The translations under genes were made by a program, and so were the position numbers. From assembly GCF_012034935.1 (NCBI RefSeq), contig NZ_JAATEN010000011.1, positions 124,001-188,000 on the forward strand: 64,000 bases of DNA. The letters run 5' to 3'. Below, in pieces: positions 1 through 7,728 of this stretch (positions within the stretch are counted from its first letter, which is position 1; the number at the start of each line of letters is the position of its first letter). The DNA comes from Streptomyces zingiberis (GTDB taxonomy: Bacteria; Actinomycetota; Actinomycetes; Streptomycetales; Streptomycetaceae). The notes under the pieces were generated by a model. That model was not told where the DNA came from. It did not search any database and saw only the letters and a list, made by a program, of their open reading frames with translations.

Positions 1-328
1 CGGGTTCGATGAAGGCCCGATACGTCGTGCCCCACGCGGTTCGCGCGTCTTCGCTGGTGCCGAGGGGGGCGAGGAACTGCCGCAGGCAGTTCAGCAGCCG
101 TTCGCGGGGCGGCAGTGTCCGGTCCTGGATCGGGTCGCCGGGCAGCAGGTGTTCGTAGATCCGCGCGAGCAGGCTGTCCTGGAGGGCGCGCTGGGTGGGG
201 AAGTGGAACCTCAGCGAGCCGGTGCTCACCCCCGCCCGCGCGGCGACCGCTCGGACGCTCAGCTTCGCCGCCATGTCCTCGGCGAGCATCTCCGCGGCGG
301 CCTGGAGGATCTTCTCCCGTGTGTCCAT
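1..328 (-). CDS. TetR family transcriptional regulator (3' end beyond window)
   Basis: Only the first 109 or so residues lie in the window; the gene runs off the left edge. It begins MDTREKILQAAAEMLAED and has a TetR-type helix-turn-helix at about residues 25-50 (AARAGVSTGSLRFHFPTQ), where the usual YYHF recognition-helix end is replaced by LRFHF. The ligand-binding half is mostly missing, so no effector can be guessed. It is transcribed away from the membrane-protein gene at 472. The shared intergenic region holds a strong palindromic repeat cluster at 372-410, which suggests autoregulation and control of that neighbour. Confidence 0.85.
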   Translation of the reverse strand, partial: MDTREKILQAAAEMLAEDMAAKLSVRAVAARAGVSTGSLRFHFPTQRALQDSLLARIYEHLLPGDPIQDRTLPPRERLLNCLRQFLAPLGTSEDARTAWGTTYRAFIEP

Positions 329-371
329 GCTCCGCTCTCCTTCGTTTCTCCTCACTGCCCCCACTGTACTG

Positions 372-410
372 GCACGCTGTACTAGCACGCCGTACTAGTA
401 CAGCGTGCTA
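372..410. promoter_or_regulatory. palindromic operator cluster between divergent genes
   Basis: Two tandem 13-mers (gcacgctgtacta at 372 and gcacgccgtacta at 385) are followed by an inverted copy. Positions 383-410 form a nearly perfect 28-bp palindrome centred on gtactagtac (392-401). It sits between the divergent TetR gene and the membrane-protein gene. This is the architecture of a TetR operator; which protein binds is inferred from position. Confidence 0.7.
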
Positions 411-471
411 GCGTGCTCCTGAAACGCTGTACCAGCGATGTCGCGGCTGGTGTGCGCAGGAGGGGTGAAGC

Positions 472-1119
472 ATGGGATGGAAGCGGTGGGCTGCGTCGAA
501 GCGCCTCAAGCCGGGAGACGGCAGGGCATTGCAGCGGTTCCGCTGGTGGCAGCTGCCCCTGCGCTCCCTGTTCTGGCTACGGCTTCCCGGTGCCGACGGG
601 CACGCCCGCCTGCACGCCGTCGACGTACGGCACTGGGCGCGGTTGGGCAACAGCAAGATCCGGGCGCATCTGTTCCTGGACGGCAGGCACGTGGCCCAGT
701 CGACCTTGCCCGCGGTCTTCCCCGTCGACGGCGGTGTCATCGAGGTGGCCATGAGTAACTACGGCATCCGGCGCTGCCACTACCGCCCCTCGGACGGACA
801 GCCGCGTCAGCTCACGCCCGACCCGGCCTCGGCGGAGGGACGGCGGGCGCGCTTCGGTGACCGCCATCCGGGACTGAGCCGGGCGATCGCCATCGGATCG
901 GTGCTGCTGCTCGTCATCGGTGTAGGCCTGAACCTGGTCCAGCTCGTCGAACCTGTCTCTCAGATTCCTCCCGTCGCGCAGCGGGTCGGAACGTTCGAGT
1001 CGCCGATACACCTGCCGGTCTGGCTGAACCTCGTCCTGGGGGGCGGGGCCGTTCTGGCGAGCATGGAGCGCGCGCTCCGCCTGCGGTACTCCTCTCTGCT
1101 CGACGCGGCCGGCCGCTGA
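472..1119 (+). CDS. membrane protein of unknown function
   Basis: 215 residues. The N-terminal two thirds is soluble and basic, with no domain I recognise. Two hydrophobic segments follow near the C-terminus: about residues 143-162 (IAIGSVLLLVIGVGLNLV) and about 181-200 (LPVWLNLVLGGGAVLASM). This suggests a cytoplasmic domain anchored by a C-terminal hairpin. The ATG is preceded by aggggtgaag at a good ribosome-binding distance. It is divergent from the TetR gene and follows the palindromic operator, so it is probably that regulator's target. No function can be assigned. Confidence 0.75.
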   Translation: MGWKRWAASKRLKPGDGRALQRFRWWQLPLRSLFWLRLPGADGHARLHAVDVRHWARLGNSKIRAHLFLDGRHVAQSTLPAVFPVDGGVIEVAMSNYGIRRCHYRPSDGQPRQLTPDPASAEGRRARFGDRHPGLSRAIAIGSVLLLVIGVGLNLVQLVEPVSQIPPVAQRVGTFESPIHLPVWLNLVLGGGAVLASMERALRLRYSSLLDAAGR

Positions 1120-1376
1120 CCCCTCGACGTGAGCCGCGTCCGCCGCCTGCCCTGGCAGGAGGCCCGGCTCGAACACCACGACCGCACAGGGCGCACCCCC
1201 GCCCGGAGATCCACCGGCCGAGGACCGCCGGCCTGGCCCCGCCCCGACAACCCCGGCGCACGCCGGACGCGGCATGTCGTGCGCCGGAGCAGAACGTCAC
1301 CGGTGGCGCGCTCACCGCCGGGGTGTGTCCACGTGATCGCGCCTCCGGCGGCCGCGGTGGCGATCCCGCCCATGCC

Positions 1377-2819
1377 TCACACGGGCGCGGAACCGGCATC
1401 GGCGGCCGGGGTGGGGAGTGGTGTGGCGGCGAAGACGCAGTCCGGGTCGACCGCGGACTTCACGGCGAGCAGACGTTCGGTGTTCGGCCCGTAGGAGTTC
1501 GCCACCTGGTCGGGGGTCTCCGGACCCAGGAAGTTCACGTAACCGCCCGGCAGGGAGAAGGGCTCGAGGGCCGCGTGCAGCTCTTCCAGCCAGCGCAGGT
1601 GCGGGGACCTGCCGCCGCCCGCGCTGTCGCTGCCGTCGCTGTCCTCCCACATCGAGATCAGCTCGACCATGAGGTGCGGTGAGCGTCGGCCGAACGCGGC
1701 CGAACCGACAGATGGACGGGTGGCGGCACCATGGAACTGATGCCACACCATCGCGGAGAACGGTGAGGTGAACCCATGGGCGGCCTGTTCCAGGACGGTC
1801 GCCATGGAGCCGGAGAGGCTCCGGACGCTCCGGGTGCGGATGGCGCCCCTGCGCCCGGGTGGGAACATGGCGTCCGTCGCGGCCAGTGTCGCGGAACGGG
1901 CGACCGGCCCGACCTCGGTCAGCACGGGTGTACCGAGTCGGCCCAGGGCGCGCACCGGGCCGTTCCCGGCGTTCCCCACCGCGGGATCCCCCGACCAGGT
2001 CGGAGCGACGTACACCACCGGTTCGCCGTCCGGGCCGGGAAGGAACCCCACGTCCACCGTCAGCTCGTCCGGACACTCCTGAAGCATCCCGGCGAGCCCG
2101 GCCAGCACGTCGGCGCTCTGGGCGATCGGGTACAGGATGGTTCCCGACACCACCGTCGGCACGGGGTGGAGCCGGATCCGCGCCGAGGTCACGACCCCGA
2201 AGTTGCCTCCGCCGCCGCGCAGCGCCCAGAAGAGGTCCGGATGATGATCGGCGTCGGTGTCCACCCGTGAACCGTCGGCCAGGACGACCTCGGCGCCGAG
2301 CAGGTTGTCGGCCGCGAGCCCGAACCGCCCGATCAGGGGGCCGTAGCCGCCGCCGAGCGTGAGGCCGACCATCCCGACGGCGCCCGCCGTTCCGGTGACG
2401 GCGGTCAGGCCCACCTGCTCGGCGGCGGATACGACGTCGGACGAGAGCGCCCCGCCACCCACCGTCGCGCAACGCCGGCCGATGTCGACCTGAACTCCCC
2501 GCATGCCGGTCAGATCGAGGACCAGTCCACCCGGGCGGAACGCCCGGCCCCAGAAGTCGTGACCTCCGCCGCGCACGGAGAGCGGCACTCCGTGGTGGCG
2601 GGCCGCGCGGACGCCGGCCTGCACGTCGGCGGTGGTCACACACCGCACGACGACGGAGGGGCGGACGTCGACCGCCGCGTTGAACAACGCCGACGCGCGC
2701 GTGTGGTCGGGCCCGCCGGTGAGCACACGGTCCGCCGGCAGGTGGGACCGCAGCTCGGCCAGCAGGGCAGCGCTGACCGCCTCGGGGGCATCGGTATCGG
2801 CATCGGCAGGGGACTGCAT
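1377..2819 (-). CDS. FAD-binding oxidoreductase, PCMH/berberine-bridge type
   Basis: 480 residues, normal for the family. The N-terminal PCMH FAD fold carries RGGGHDFW at about 83-90; His87 is the expected 8-alpha-histidyl FAD attachment site. GLTLGGGYGPL lies near 155. The second site, which is Cys in bicovalent members, is Ala/Gly here (GTAGAVG), so flavin is probably bound through one covalent link. The C-terminal BBE segment is present (NSYGPNTERLLAVKSAVDPD). Such enzymes oxidise alcohols, sugars or polyketide intermediates with O2; the substrate is unknown. No signal peptide is seen. It stands alone and converges on the gene ending at 1119; the 257 bp between them hold nothing I recognise. 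Confidence 0.88.
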   Translation of the reverse strand: MQSPADADTDAPEAVSAALLAELRSHLPADRVLTGGPDHTRASALFNAAVDVRPSVVVRCVTTADVQAGVRAARHHGVPLSVRGGGHDFWGRAFRPGGLVLDLTGMRGVQVDIGRRCATVGGGALSSDVVSAAEQVGLTAVTGTAGAVGMVGLTLGGGYGPLIGRFGLAADNLLGAEVVLADGSRVDTDADHHPDLFWALRGGGGNFGVVTSARIRLHPVPTVVSGTILYPIAQSADVLAGLAGMLQECPDELTVDVGFLPGPDGEPVVYVAPTWSGDPAVGNAGNGPVRALGRLGTPVLTEVGPVARSATLAATDAMFPPGRRGAIRTRSVRSLSGSMATVLEQAAHGFTSPFSAMVWHQFHGAATRPSVGSAAFGRRSPHLMVELISMWEDSDGSDSAGGGRSPHLRWLEELHAALEPFSLPGGYVNFLGPETPDQVANSYGPNTERLLAVKSAVDPDCVFAATPLPTPAADAGSAPV

Positions 2820-2987
2820 GGGTACTCCTGTGTGTCGCTGATCGGGTGCGGCCGCCGGGGGCGCGGCGTGGGTGCGGTGACCGGGGGGCCGGCGAGGTCC
2901 GGTGGCGGTCCTCCGGTTCGGCGAGGCCGTGCCGAACCACCGGACGGCCGGGGACGTATCGGGGACGAGCTCGGCGTCCTGAACGGA

Positions 2988-4250
2988 TCAGGCGGAGGGG
3001 GAGCCGGGCCCGGCGCACTGCTGGGCGAGGACGGCGGCCATGCCGGGCAGCAGGACGGGCAGGGGGTCGTGGGTCAGCTCCGTCATGCGCAGGCGTCCCC
3101 CGTGAGTGACGACGCCCAGGACGTGCTCACCGCGCAGCTGGGTGGTCTGCGCCGGCCCCCACAGAGCGGTGAGACCGGTGGGGCCGTGTGCCGGCGGCTC
3201 CACCACCCCGAGATTGGTGATCTGGATGTCGGCGGCCGTGGCCACGGTCATCATCGCCTCGGCCTCTTCAGGGGTGGCCGGCGGCTGCTGACGCAGGGCC
3301 TCCGAGCCGGCCCTGAGCACCCCGGGTGCGCGCTCGTGTTCCAGAGCCTGGTGATGGTGCCGGGCCAGTTTCCAGAAGTCCCCGGCCCGGGACGGATCGC
3401 TCGCCGTCCGCGCTCCCGCGAACCGGTTGGCGACAGCGTCGGGCAGACCCGCAGCACGGCGCAGGTCGACAGGGCTCAGCACCCTCACCCGGGAGCGGCC
3501 CGCGCGGTGGAAGACCGTACAGGCGGCGGCGCACAGCGCGGCGTGCACGGACACCTCTTCCGCACGGCAGCGCTCCACGAGCCGTGCGGTCGCACCGCGT
3601 TCCAGGGCCACGGCGGAGACGTGCGGTGCCCGTCCCGAGAACTCCGCCAGCTCGCCGGGCGTGTTCATCAGCTCGTCGTGAGGTGGTCCCACGGTGGGCG
3701 TCGCGGCGTCGAGGGATCGCAGGAGATCCTCCTGGGCGGGCGGCACATCCCAGGAGGCCGGCTCGCCGCCCTCCTCGCCGCCCTCCTCGCCGCCGTCGAG
3801 AGCGGCGACCAGATCCGCCACCACCCGCATGCCGCCCGTGCCGTCGGTGATCTGGTGGGCGAAGGTCAGCACGAGGACGCTGCCGGTCTCCGCGGGAACG
3901 AGTACGGTCCGCATCAGCGGGCCGGGCTCCGGTGTGATGGGGCGTGTCTGCTCATCGGCGACGACCGCCTGCCAGGGAGTTCCCTCGGCGACGGTGTCGA
4001 TCCTGACCGGTCCCTCTGCCCAGCGGTATCGGGGGGCCTGAGGGATCCGGCGGTCGACCGAGACGCGCAGCAGCGGATGACGTGCCTGCACCTCCCGCAG
4101 GGCCCGTTCCAGAGTCCGCTCGGAGACCTTCCGGCCGGTCTCGGCGACCAGGGAGAACTGGACGGGATTGCGGTGCATGTAGAGGTCGATGGCCCGCTCG
4201 AACGCTCCGAGTTCCCTCACCGTCTCCGCGCGGGTATGGCTGATCGGCAT
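2988..4250 (-). CDS. stand-alone condensation-domain-like acyltransferase (PapA/alcohol acetyltransferase type)
   Basis: 420 residues, the size of one condensation-superfamily domain. The active-site motif is AHQITDG at 131-137: the catalytic His132 and the D136-G137 pair are kept, but the first His of HHxxxDG is Ala. A DFWK-like segment and a late ITNLG segment match the second half of PapA-type acyltransferases. It should transfer an acyl group from CoA or a carrier protein to an alcohol or amine; the substrate is unknown. The ATG at 4250 follows AGAAAGGA. An in-frame extension upstream runs through the next gene in another frame and was not used. It lies 50 bp after DUF3159 on the same strand, possibly one transcript. 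Confidence 0.75.
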   Translation of the reverse strand: MPISHTRAETVRELGAFERAIDLYMHRNPVQFSLVAETGRKVSERTLERALREVQARHPLLRVSVDRRIPQAPRYRWAEGPVRIDTVAEGTPWQAVVADEQTRPITPEPGPLMRTVLVPAETGSVLVLTFAHQITDGTGGMRVVADLVAALDGGEEGGEEGGEPASWDVPPAQEDLLRSLDAATPTVGPPHDELMNTPGELAEFSGRAPHVSAVALERGATARLVERCRAEEVSVHAALCAAACTVFHRAGRSRVRVLSPVDLRRAAGLPDAVANRFAGARTASDPSRAGDFWKLARHHHQALEHERAPGVLRAGSEALRQQPPATPEEAEAMMTVATAADIQITNLGVVEPPAHGPTGLTALWGPAQTTQLRGEHVLGVVTHGGRLRMTELTHDPLPVLLPGMAAVLAQQCAGPGSPSA

Positions 4251-4300
4251 CCAGGGGTCCTTTCTCCGTTGATGTGATGCGATGTGCTGTGACGGCGTCG

Positions 4301-5035
4301 CTACCTGGACGCACCCTGGCGAGGCGGGAGTTCGGGCTCCTGCGGAGCCGTCGTCCCGTCCGATCGGCCGGCCACCAGGTGCTTGGACGTCCTGCGGAAG
4401 GCCCAGGCGACGACCAGCGCGGCCACCACGGTGAGGGGGGTGCCCATGGCGATCTTCGCGAAGGCGAGCCAGCCGGTGGCGTCGTGCACGTAGAGCCACT
4501 GCTTCACCACGAAGCGGGCTCCGAGGACGAGTGCCACGGCGAGTGTGGCGATGTCGTGTGCCCGCAGGACCTGACGGGCCTCGCGCCAGGCGTACCGGCC
4601 ACCGTGCAGGAGATTCCATGCCACCCCGGTCAGCGGGCGGCGGAAGAGGACCGAACCGAAGGTGGCGAGGAAACCGGCGAAGGCCACCCAGATGCCCAGC
4701 AGGAAGAAGTCCTTGGCGGAACCGGTGAGCGCGACGATGCCCGCCGCGACCAGAACGCCGCTCAGGCTGCCGGAGGCGGCGAGCGGACGTTCCCCGCGCA
4801 CCAGCCGGACCACGGTGAGCACCGCACCGGTGAACACGGCCGCGATCACGGCCGCCTTCGTGGACAGCAAGGCGAGAGCGATCACGAACACCGCGACCGG
4901 GACGGTCGAGTAGATGAATCCCGCCTTGCCGCCCAGGGATTCGAGCACGGGTGGCTGCGGGGTGGCGGGCGGTGTGTTCCCGGGATTCCTGTCGCCGGCC
5001 GGGGAGAGGCCGCGCTCGATTTCGGGATGGGACAT
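4301..5035 (-). CDS. DUF3159 family membrane protein
   Basis: 244 residues. A Pro-rich cytosolic N-terminus (about 35 residues) precedes a conserved LGGKAGFIYSTVPVAVFVIA start and five or six hydrophobic segments, matching the actinobacterial DUF3159 family. The family has no established role. The last 25 residues are charged. It lies between the acyltransferase gene and the GPP34 gene on the same strand with gaps of 50 and 70 bp, so the three may be co-transcribed. Confidence 0.82.
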   Translation of the reverse strand: MSHPEIERGLSPAGDRNPGNTPPATPQPPVLESLGGKAGFIYSTVPVAVFVIALALLSTKAAVIAAVFTGAVLTVVRLVRGERPLAASGSLSGVLVAAGIVALTGSAKDFFLLGIWVAFAGFLATFGSVLFRRPLTGVAWNLLHGGRYAWREARQVLRAHDIATLAVALVLGARFVVKQWLYVHDATGWLAFAKIAMGTPLTVVAALVVAWAFRRTSKHLVAGRSDGTTAPQEPELPPRQGASR

Positions 5036-5105
5036 CGATCACTCCTGGTCATGTACTGCGGGTCCAGCGTTCTTGGGGTATTTCTCGTCTCGATGACCTC
5101 GCGGG

Positions 5106-5756
5106 TCAGGCGCTCCAGCCGCCCCCCACGGCCCGGCTCGCGAGATAGGAGTCGCGGAGCGCCTTGCGCAGTCCGGGGACGAAGGCGTCGAACCGCGCCG
5201 CGTGTGCCGTGAGACCGGACTTGTGGGTGCGGCGGTCCTCCTTGCTCCACACCGAGGTCAGTTCCAGCTCCACGGCCAGGACGGCCATGGCCAGTTCGTC
5301 CGTCAGGTCCTCGGCGGGAGCGCCGCCGACGACGGACGCGCGCACCCGGTCCTGGAGAGCGTGCACCAGGTCCGGGTGGACCACGGTGACCCGGTCGAAG
5401 GGGACGACTCCGAACTTCTTCTCGCGCGCGACGGCGACGTCCCCGGCGGCGAGCAGCTGGTCGCGGACGGGGGTCTCGGCCTTGTGGGCCTTGTCGTGGA
5501 GGAACTTGAGCCAGCCCTTGGGCTTGTCCTCGGGCAGGTCGTACCAGACCGCGGCGGTGAACGGATCCTCGGGCGGGGCGCCGGGGAGGCGCCGCACCTT
5601 CCCCCCGGTGGCGTCCAGCAGGCCGTCACGGGCCAGCTCGGTCATCGCCCCGGCCCGTAGCAGCTGGCCGCGCCCCTGGATGTTGTCCAGCTGGAATTTT
5701 TCCTTTTTGACGGTGTAACAGAGCAGGTACAGCTTTTGAGCGAGAGTCGTGGGCAC
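5106..5756 (-). CDS. GPP34 (GOLPH3/VPS74-like) family phosphoprotein
   Basis: 216 residues. The pattern LAQKLYLLCYTVKKEK, then ELARDGLLDATGGKVR, then a long helical C-terminal half, matches actinobacterial GPP34 proteins. These are homologues of the eukaryotic Golgi phosphoprotein GOLPH3, which binds phosphoinositides; the bacterial role is unclear. The start is GTG at 5756, preceded by aaggga; further upstream the same frame continues for about 60 codons without a ribosome-binding site. The first 70 bp of the gene are noticeably AT-rich compared with its surroundings. Confidence 0.82.
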   Translation of the reverse strand: MPTTLAQKLYLLCYTVKKEKFQLDNIQGRGQLLRAGAMTELARDGLLDATGGKVRRLPGAPPEDPFTAAVWYDLPEDKPKGWLKFLHDKAHKAETPVRDQLLAAGDVAVAREKKFGVVPFDRVTVVHPDLVHALQDRVRASVVGGAPAEDLTDELAMAVLAVELELTSVWSKEDRRTHKSGLTAHAARFDAFVPGLRKALRDSYLASRAVGGGWSA

Positions 5757-6403
5757 GGTGGTTTCCCTTGATGTCGGCCGCTGCGAGGTGGTGCATTTCC
5801 TGCCGCGGCAGGAGGTGTCGAGCGTGGCGGGAGAACTTTCCCTGCGGCAGGATTTTCCCTGCACCCTCCCTCGCGATTTTCCCCATGGCGTTCCGATGGA
5901 AAGAAAAGGCGCAGAAGGGCGGGTGTTCACGGGGGTCATGAATGTCGGTGGGTGAATTCCCTGCCGCTGCGTTTCCTTCCTGCGTGACTACTACCTCCGG
6001 TCCGAGCCGTGAAACTGGTGACGTTACGGCACACTTCTGCGCACCTCAGGGGGGCGGTCATATCCCCGCATCACCGCATTTCGCACCCCGTCGCAGGCCG
6101 GGCCGGGAACCTCCGCGCACGTGGTGACGCAGCCCGAGCCGAACGGCTCGGCCTCGCACGGGACGACAGCACGTCGCCACCTGACGCCCGGCCCTGGCCA
6201 TGCCTCGCTCCGGCGCGATGCCGGACACCCGACGCGCGACGCCGGGACCGTGGGTGTGTTCCCCGGCCGGGACACCGGCACGACGGAACGCCACGAGGAG
6301 CCCGGCGCCCTCCCTCGCGCCGGTCTGCCGTCACGTCATGGTTTTCAATGGGCCCACGGCGCGGCCGCGCCGACGGCACCGGAGGGTGAGGGAGACATCG
6401 ATC
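5757..6403. other. intergenic region with palindromic sites
   Basis: No convincing gene in 647 bp. Positions 5798-5813 are a perfect 16-bp palindrome (TCCTGCCGCGGCAGGA), and a related imperfect copy (CCTGCGGCAGG) lies near 5842-5852. Both are upstream of the GPP34 gene, so they may be an operator for the minus-strand unit. Composition is less GC-rich from about 5690 to 6050. The right part leads to the MerR gene; no clear promoter hexamers were identified. Confidence 0.4.
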
Positions 6404-7144
6404 ATGGCGTGGAGCACCCGGGAGATGGCGGAGCTGGCCGGCACCAGTCTCAGAGCCGTACGGCACTACCACGAGATCGGCCTGCTCGAGGAGCCGGAAC
6501 GCCGCTCCAACGGATACAAGCAGTACGGCGTCGGTCATCTCGTCCGTCTCCTCAGGATCAAGCGCCTCACCGCTCTGGGCTTCTCCCTCTCCCAGATCGC
6601 GGACATGGATGACGGCCCGGATTCCGCCCAGGATCCGCGCGATCTGCGGGCTCTCGACGCAGAGCTGGCCGCCACGATCGAACGGCTTCAGCACGCCCGC
6701 GCCGAGGTCGGCGCCCTCATGCGCAGAACGGCCGCGAGCGATCTCCCCCTCCGCTTCGCCTCCGTGGACGGGACGGCGGAACTCCCTGACGCCGACCGCT
6801 CTTTCGTCACCGTCCTCGGTACGGTCCTCGGCCCCGCGGGGATGGACGCCTACGCGGACCTGCTCCATGAGGAGCCGCAGCCGGTGGCACGCGAACTCGA
6901 CGAGCTTCCCGCCGATGCGGGCGAGCGGGTGCGCCAGGATCTCGCCGAGCGTCTCGTGCCGTACGTCCGGGGCCTCCGGGTCAGGCATCCCGGGTTGAGC
7001 GACCTCGCCTCGGACGCCCCGCGCGGCCGGCCCCACACCGCTCGCACCATCGGCAAAGCCGTCACCGATCTCTACAATCCGGCCCAGGCCGACGTGATGC
7101 GGCGCCTCCGCGAGCTCCTGTCCGACGCGCGCGCCCCGCGGTGA
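6404..7144 (+). CDS. MerR family transcriptional regulator
   Basis: 246 residues. The N-terminal MerR winged helix (residues 1-70) reads STREMAELAGTSLRAVRHYHEIGLLEEPER, then YGVGHLVRLLRIKRLTALGFSLSQIADM, a textbook match. A coiled segment (about 80-110) and a 130-residue effector region follow that I cannot assign; it has no metal-binding Cys cluster. The ATG at 6404 was chosen because the MerR fold starts there and ggtgaggga lies upstream; the open frame extends further 5' but looks non-coding. No obvious target gene is adjacent. Confidence 0.85.
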   Translation: MAWSTREMAELAGTSLRAVRHYHEIGLLEEPERRSNGYKQYGVGHLVRLLRIKRLTALGFSLSQIADMDDGPDSAQDPRDLRALDAELAATIERLQHARAEVGALMRRTAASDLPLRFASVDGTAELPDADRSFVTVLGTVLGPAGMDAYADLLHEEPQPVARELDELPADAGERVRQDLAERLVPYVRGLRVRHPGLSDLASDAPRGRPHTARTIGKAVTDLYNPAQADVMRRLRELLSDARAPR

Positions 7145-7280
7145 CCGCCCCGCCACCGCCACCTGGGCGGTGGCAGGCAGCCGGCGAAACCTGGGCGCCG
7201 GAGGACGCGGCCCGATCGCACTCTTGTGATACCGGCCAGGTATACGGTGAGGTGGCCTGTCCGGATGGATGTGGGGGATC

Positions 7281-7709
7281 ATGGCTTTTGAACAGGAATG
7301 GGCCGAACTGCGCGACGCGGCGGCCAGGCGGACAGCCATGCAGACGAACAGTGCTCCGGCCGAAGGCGGCGGAGGTGCCGGCGGGAATGATCTGGTGGTC
7401 AACCGGGACGACCTCGGCGCCATCGGCAATGATGCGTATGACCTGCTGGGCCGGCTGGCGAGGGATGGTGACGTAGCCCGTTCCTCCACTTTCGACGCGG
7501 CGACGGCTCTCACCAACGGGAATTTCGTGAGCGGTTCGGCCGTGCTGAAGGTGCATGACTTGTGGCAGACGCACCTGAAGACGCTGCTGGACGCCTGTGC
7601 GCAGATTTCCAATCACCTCGATTACAGCAAGGCGCAGCACGCCAAGGACGAGGTGAAGATCGAAGGCGATCTGACGCGGGTATCCGTACTCTCGGAATAC
7701 CTGAAATAG
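7281..7709 (+). CDS. small ESX/WXG100-like helical protein
   Basis: 142 residues, no signal peptide. It has a Gly-rich break at about residues 32-42 and a helical C-terminal half containing LWQTHLKTLLDACAQISNHLDYSKAQ, which resembles WXG100-like proteins that pair with larger secreted partners. The ATG at 7281 follows gtggggga. It is the first gene of a three-gene unit, 19 bp before the 786-residue protein. The role as a type VII-type partner is inferred from size, helicity and neighbours; no conserved secretion motif (YxxxD/E) is clearly present. Confidence 0.6.
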   Translation: MAFEQEWAELRDAAARRTAMQTNSAPAEGGGGAGGNDLVVNRDDLGAIGNDAYDLLGRLARDGDVARSSTFDAATALTNGNFVSGSAVLKVHDLWQTHLKTLLDACAQISNHLDYSKAQHAKDEVKIEGDLTRVSVLSEYLK

Positions 7710-7728
7710 GGTCGGGGGAGCACGCACC

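Noticed and set aside
2559-4277. Long plus-strand open frame of 572 codons
   Set aside because: It runs antisense to the FAD oxidase and the acyltransferase, whose families are clear, and its translation is low-complexity Gly/Arg/Pro. A typical high-GC shadow.
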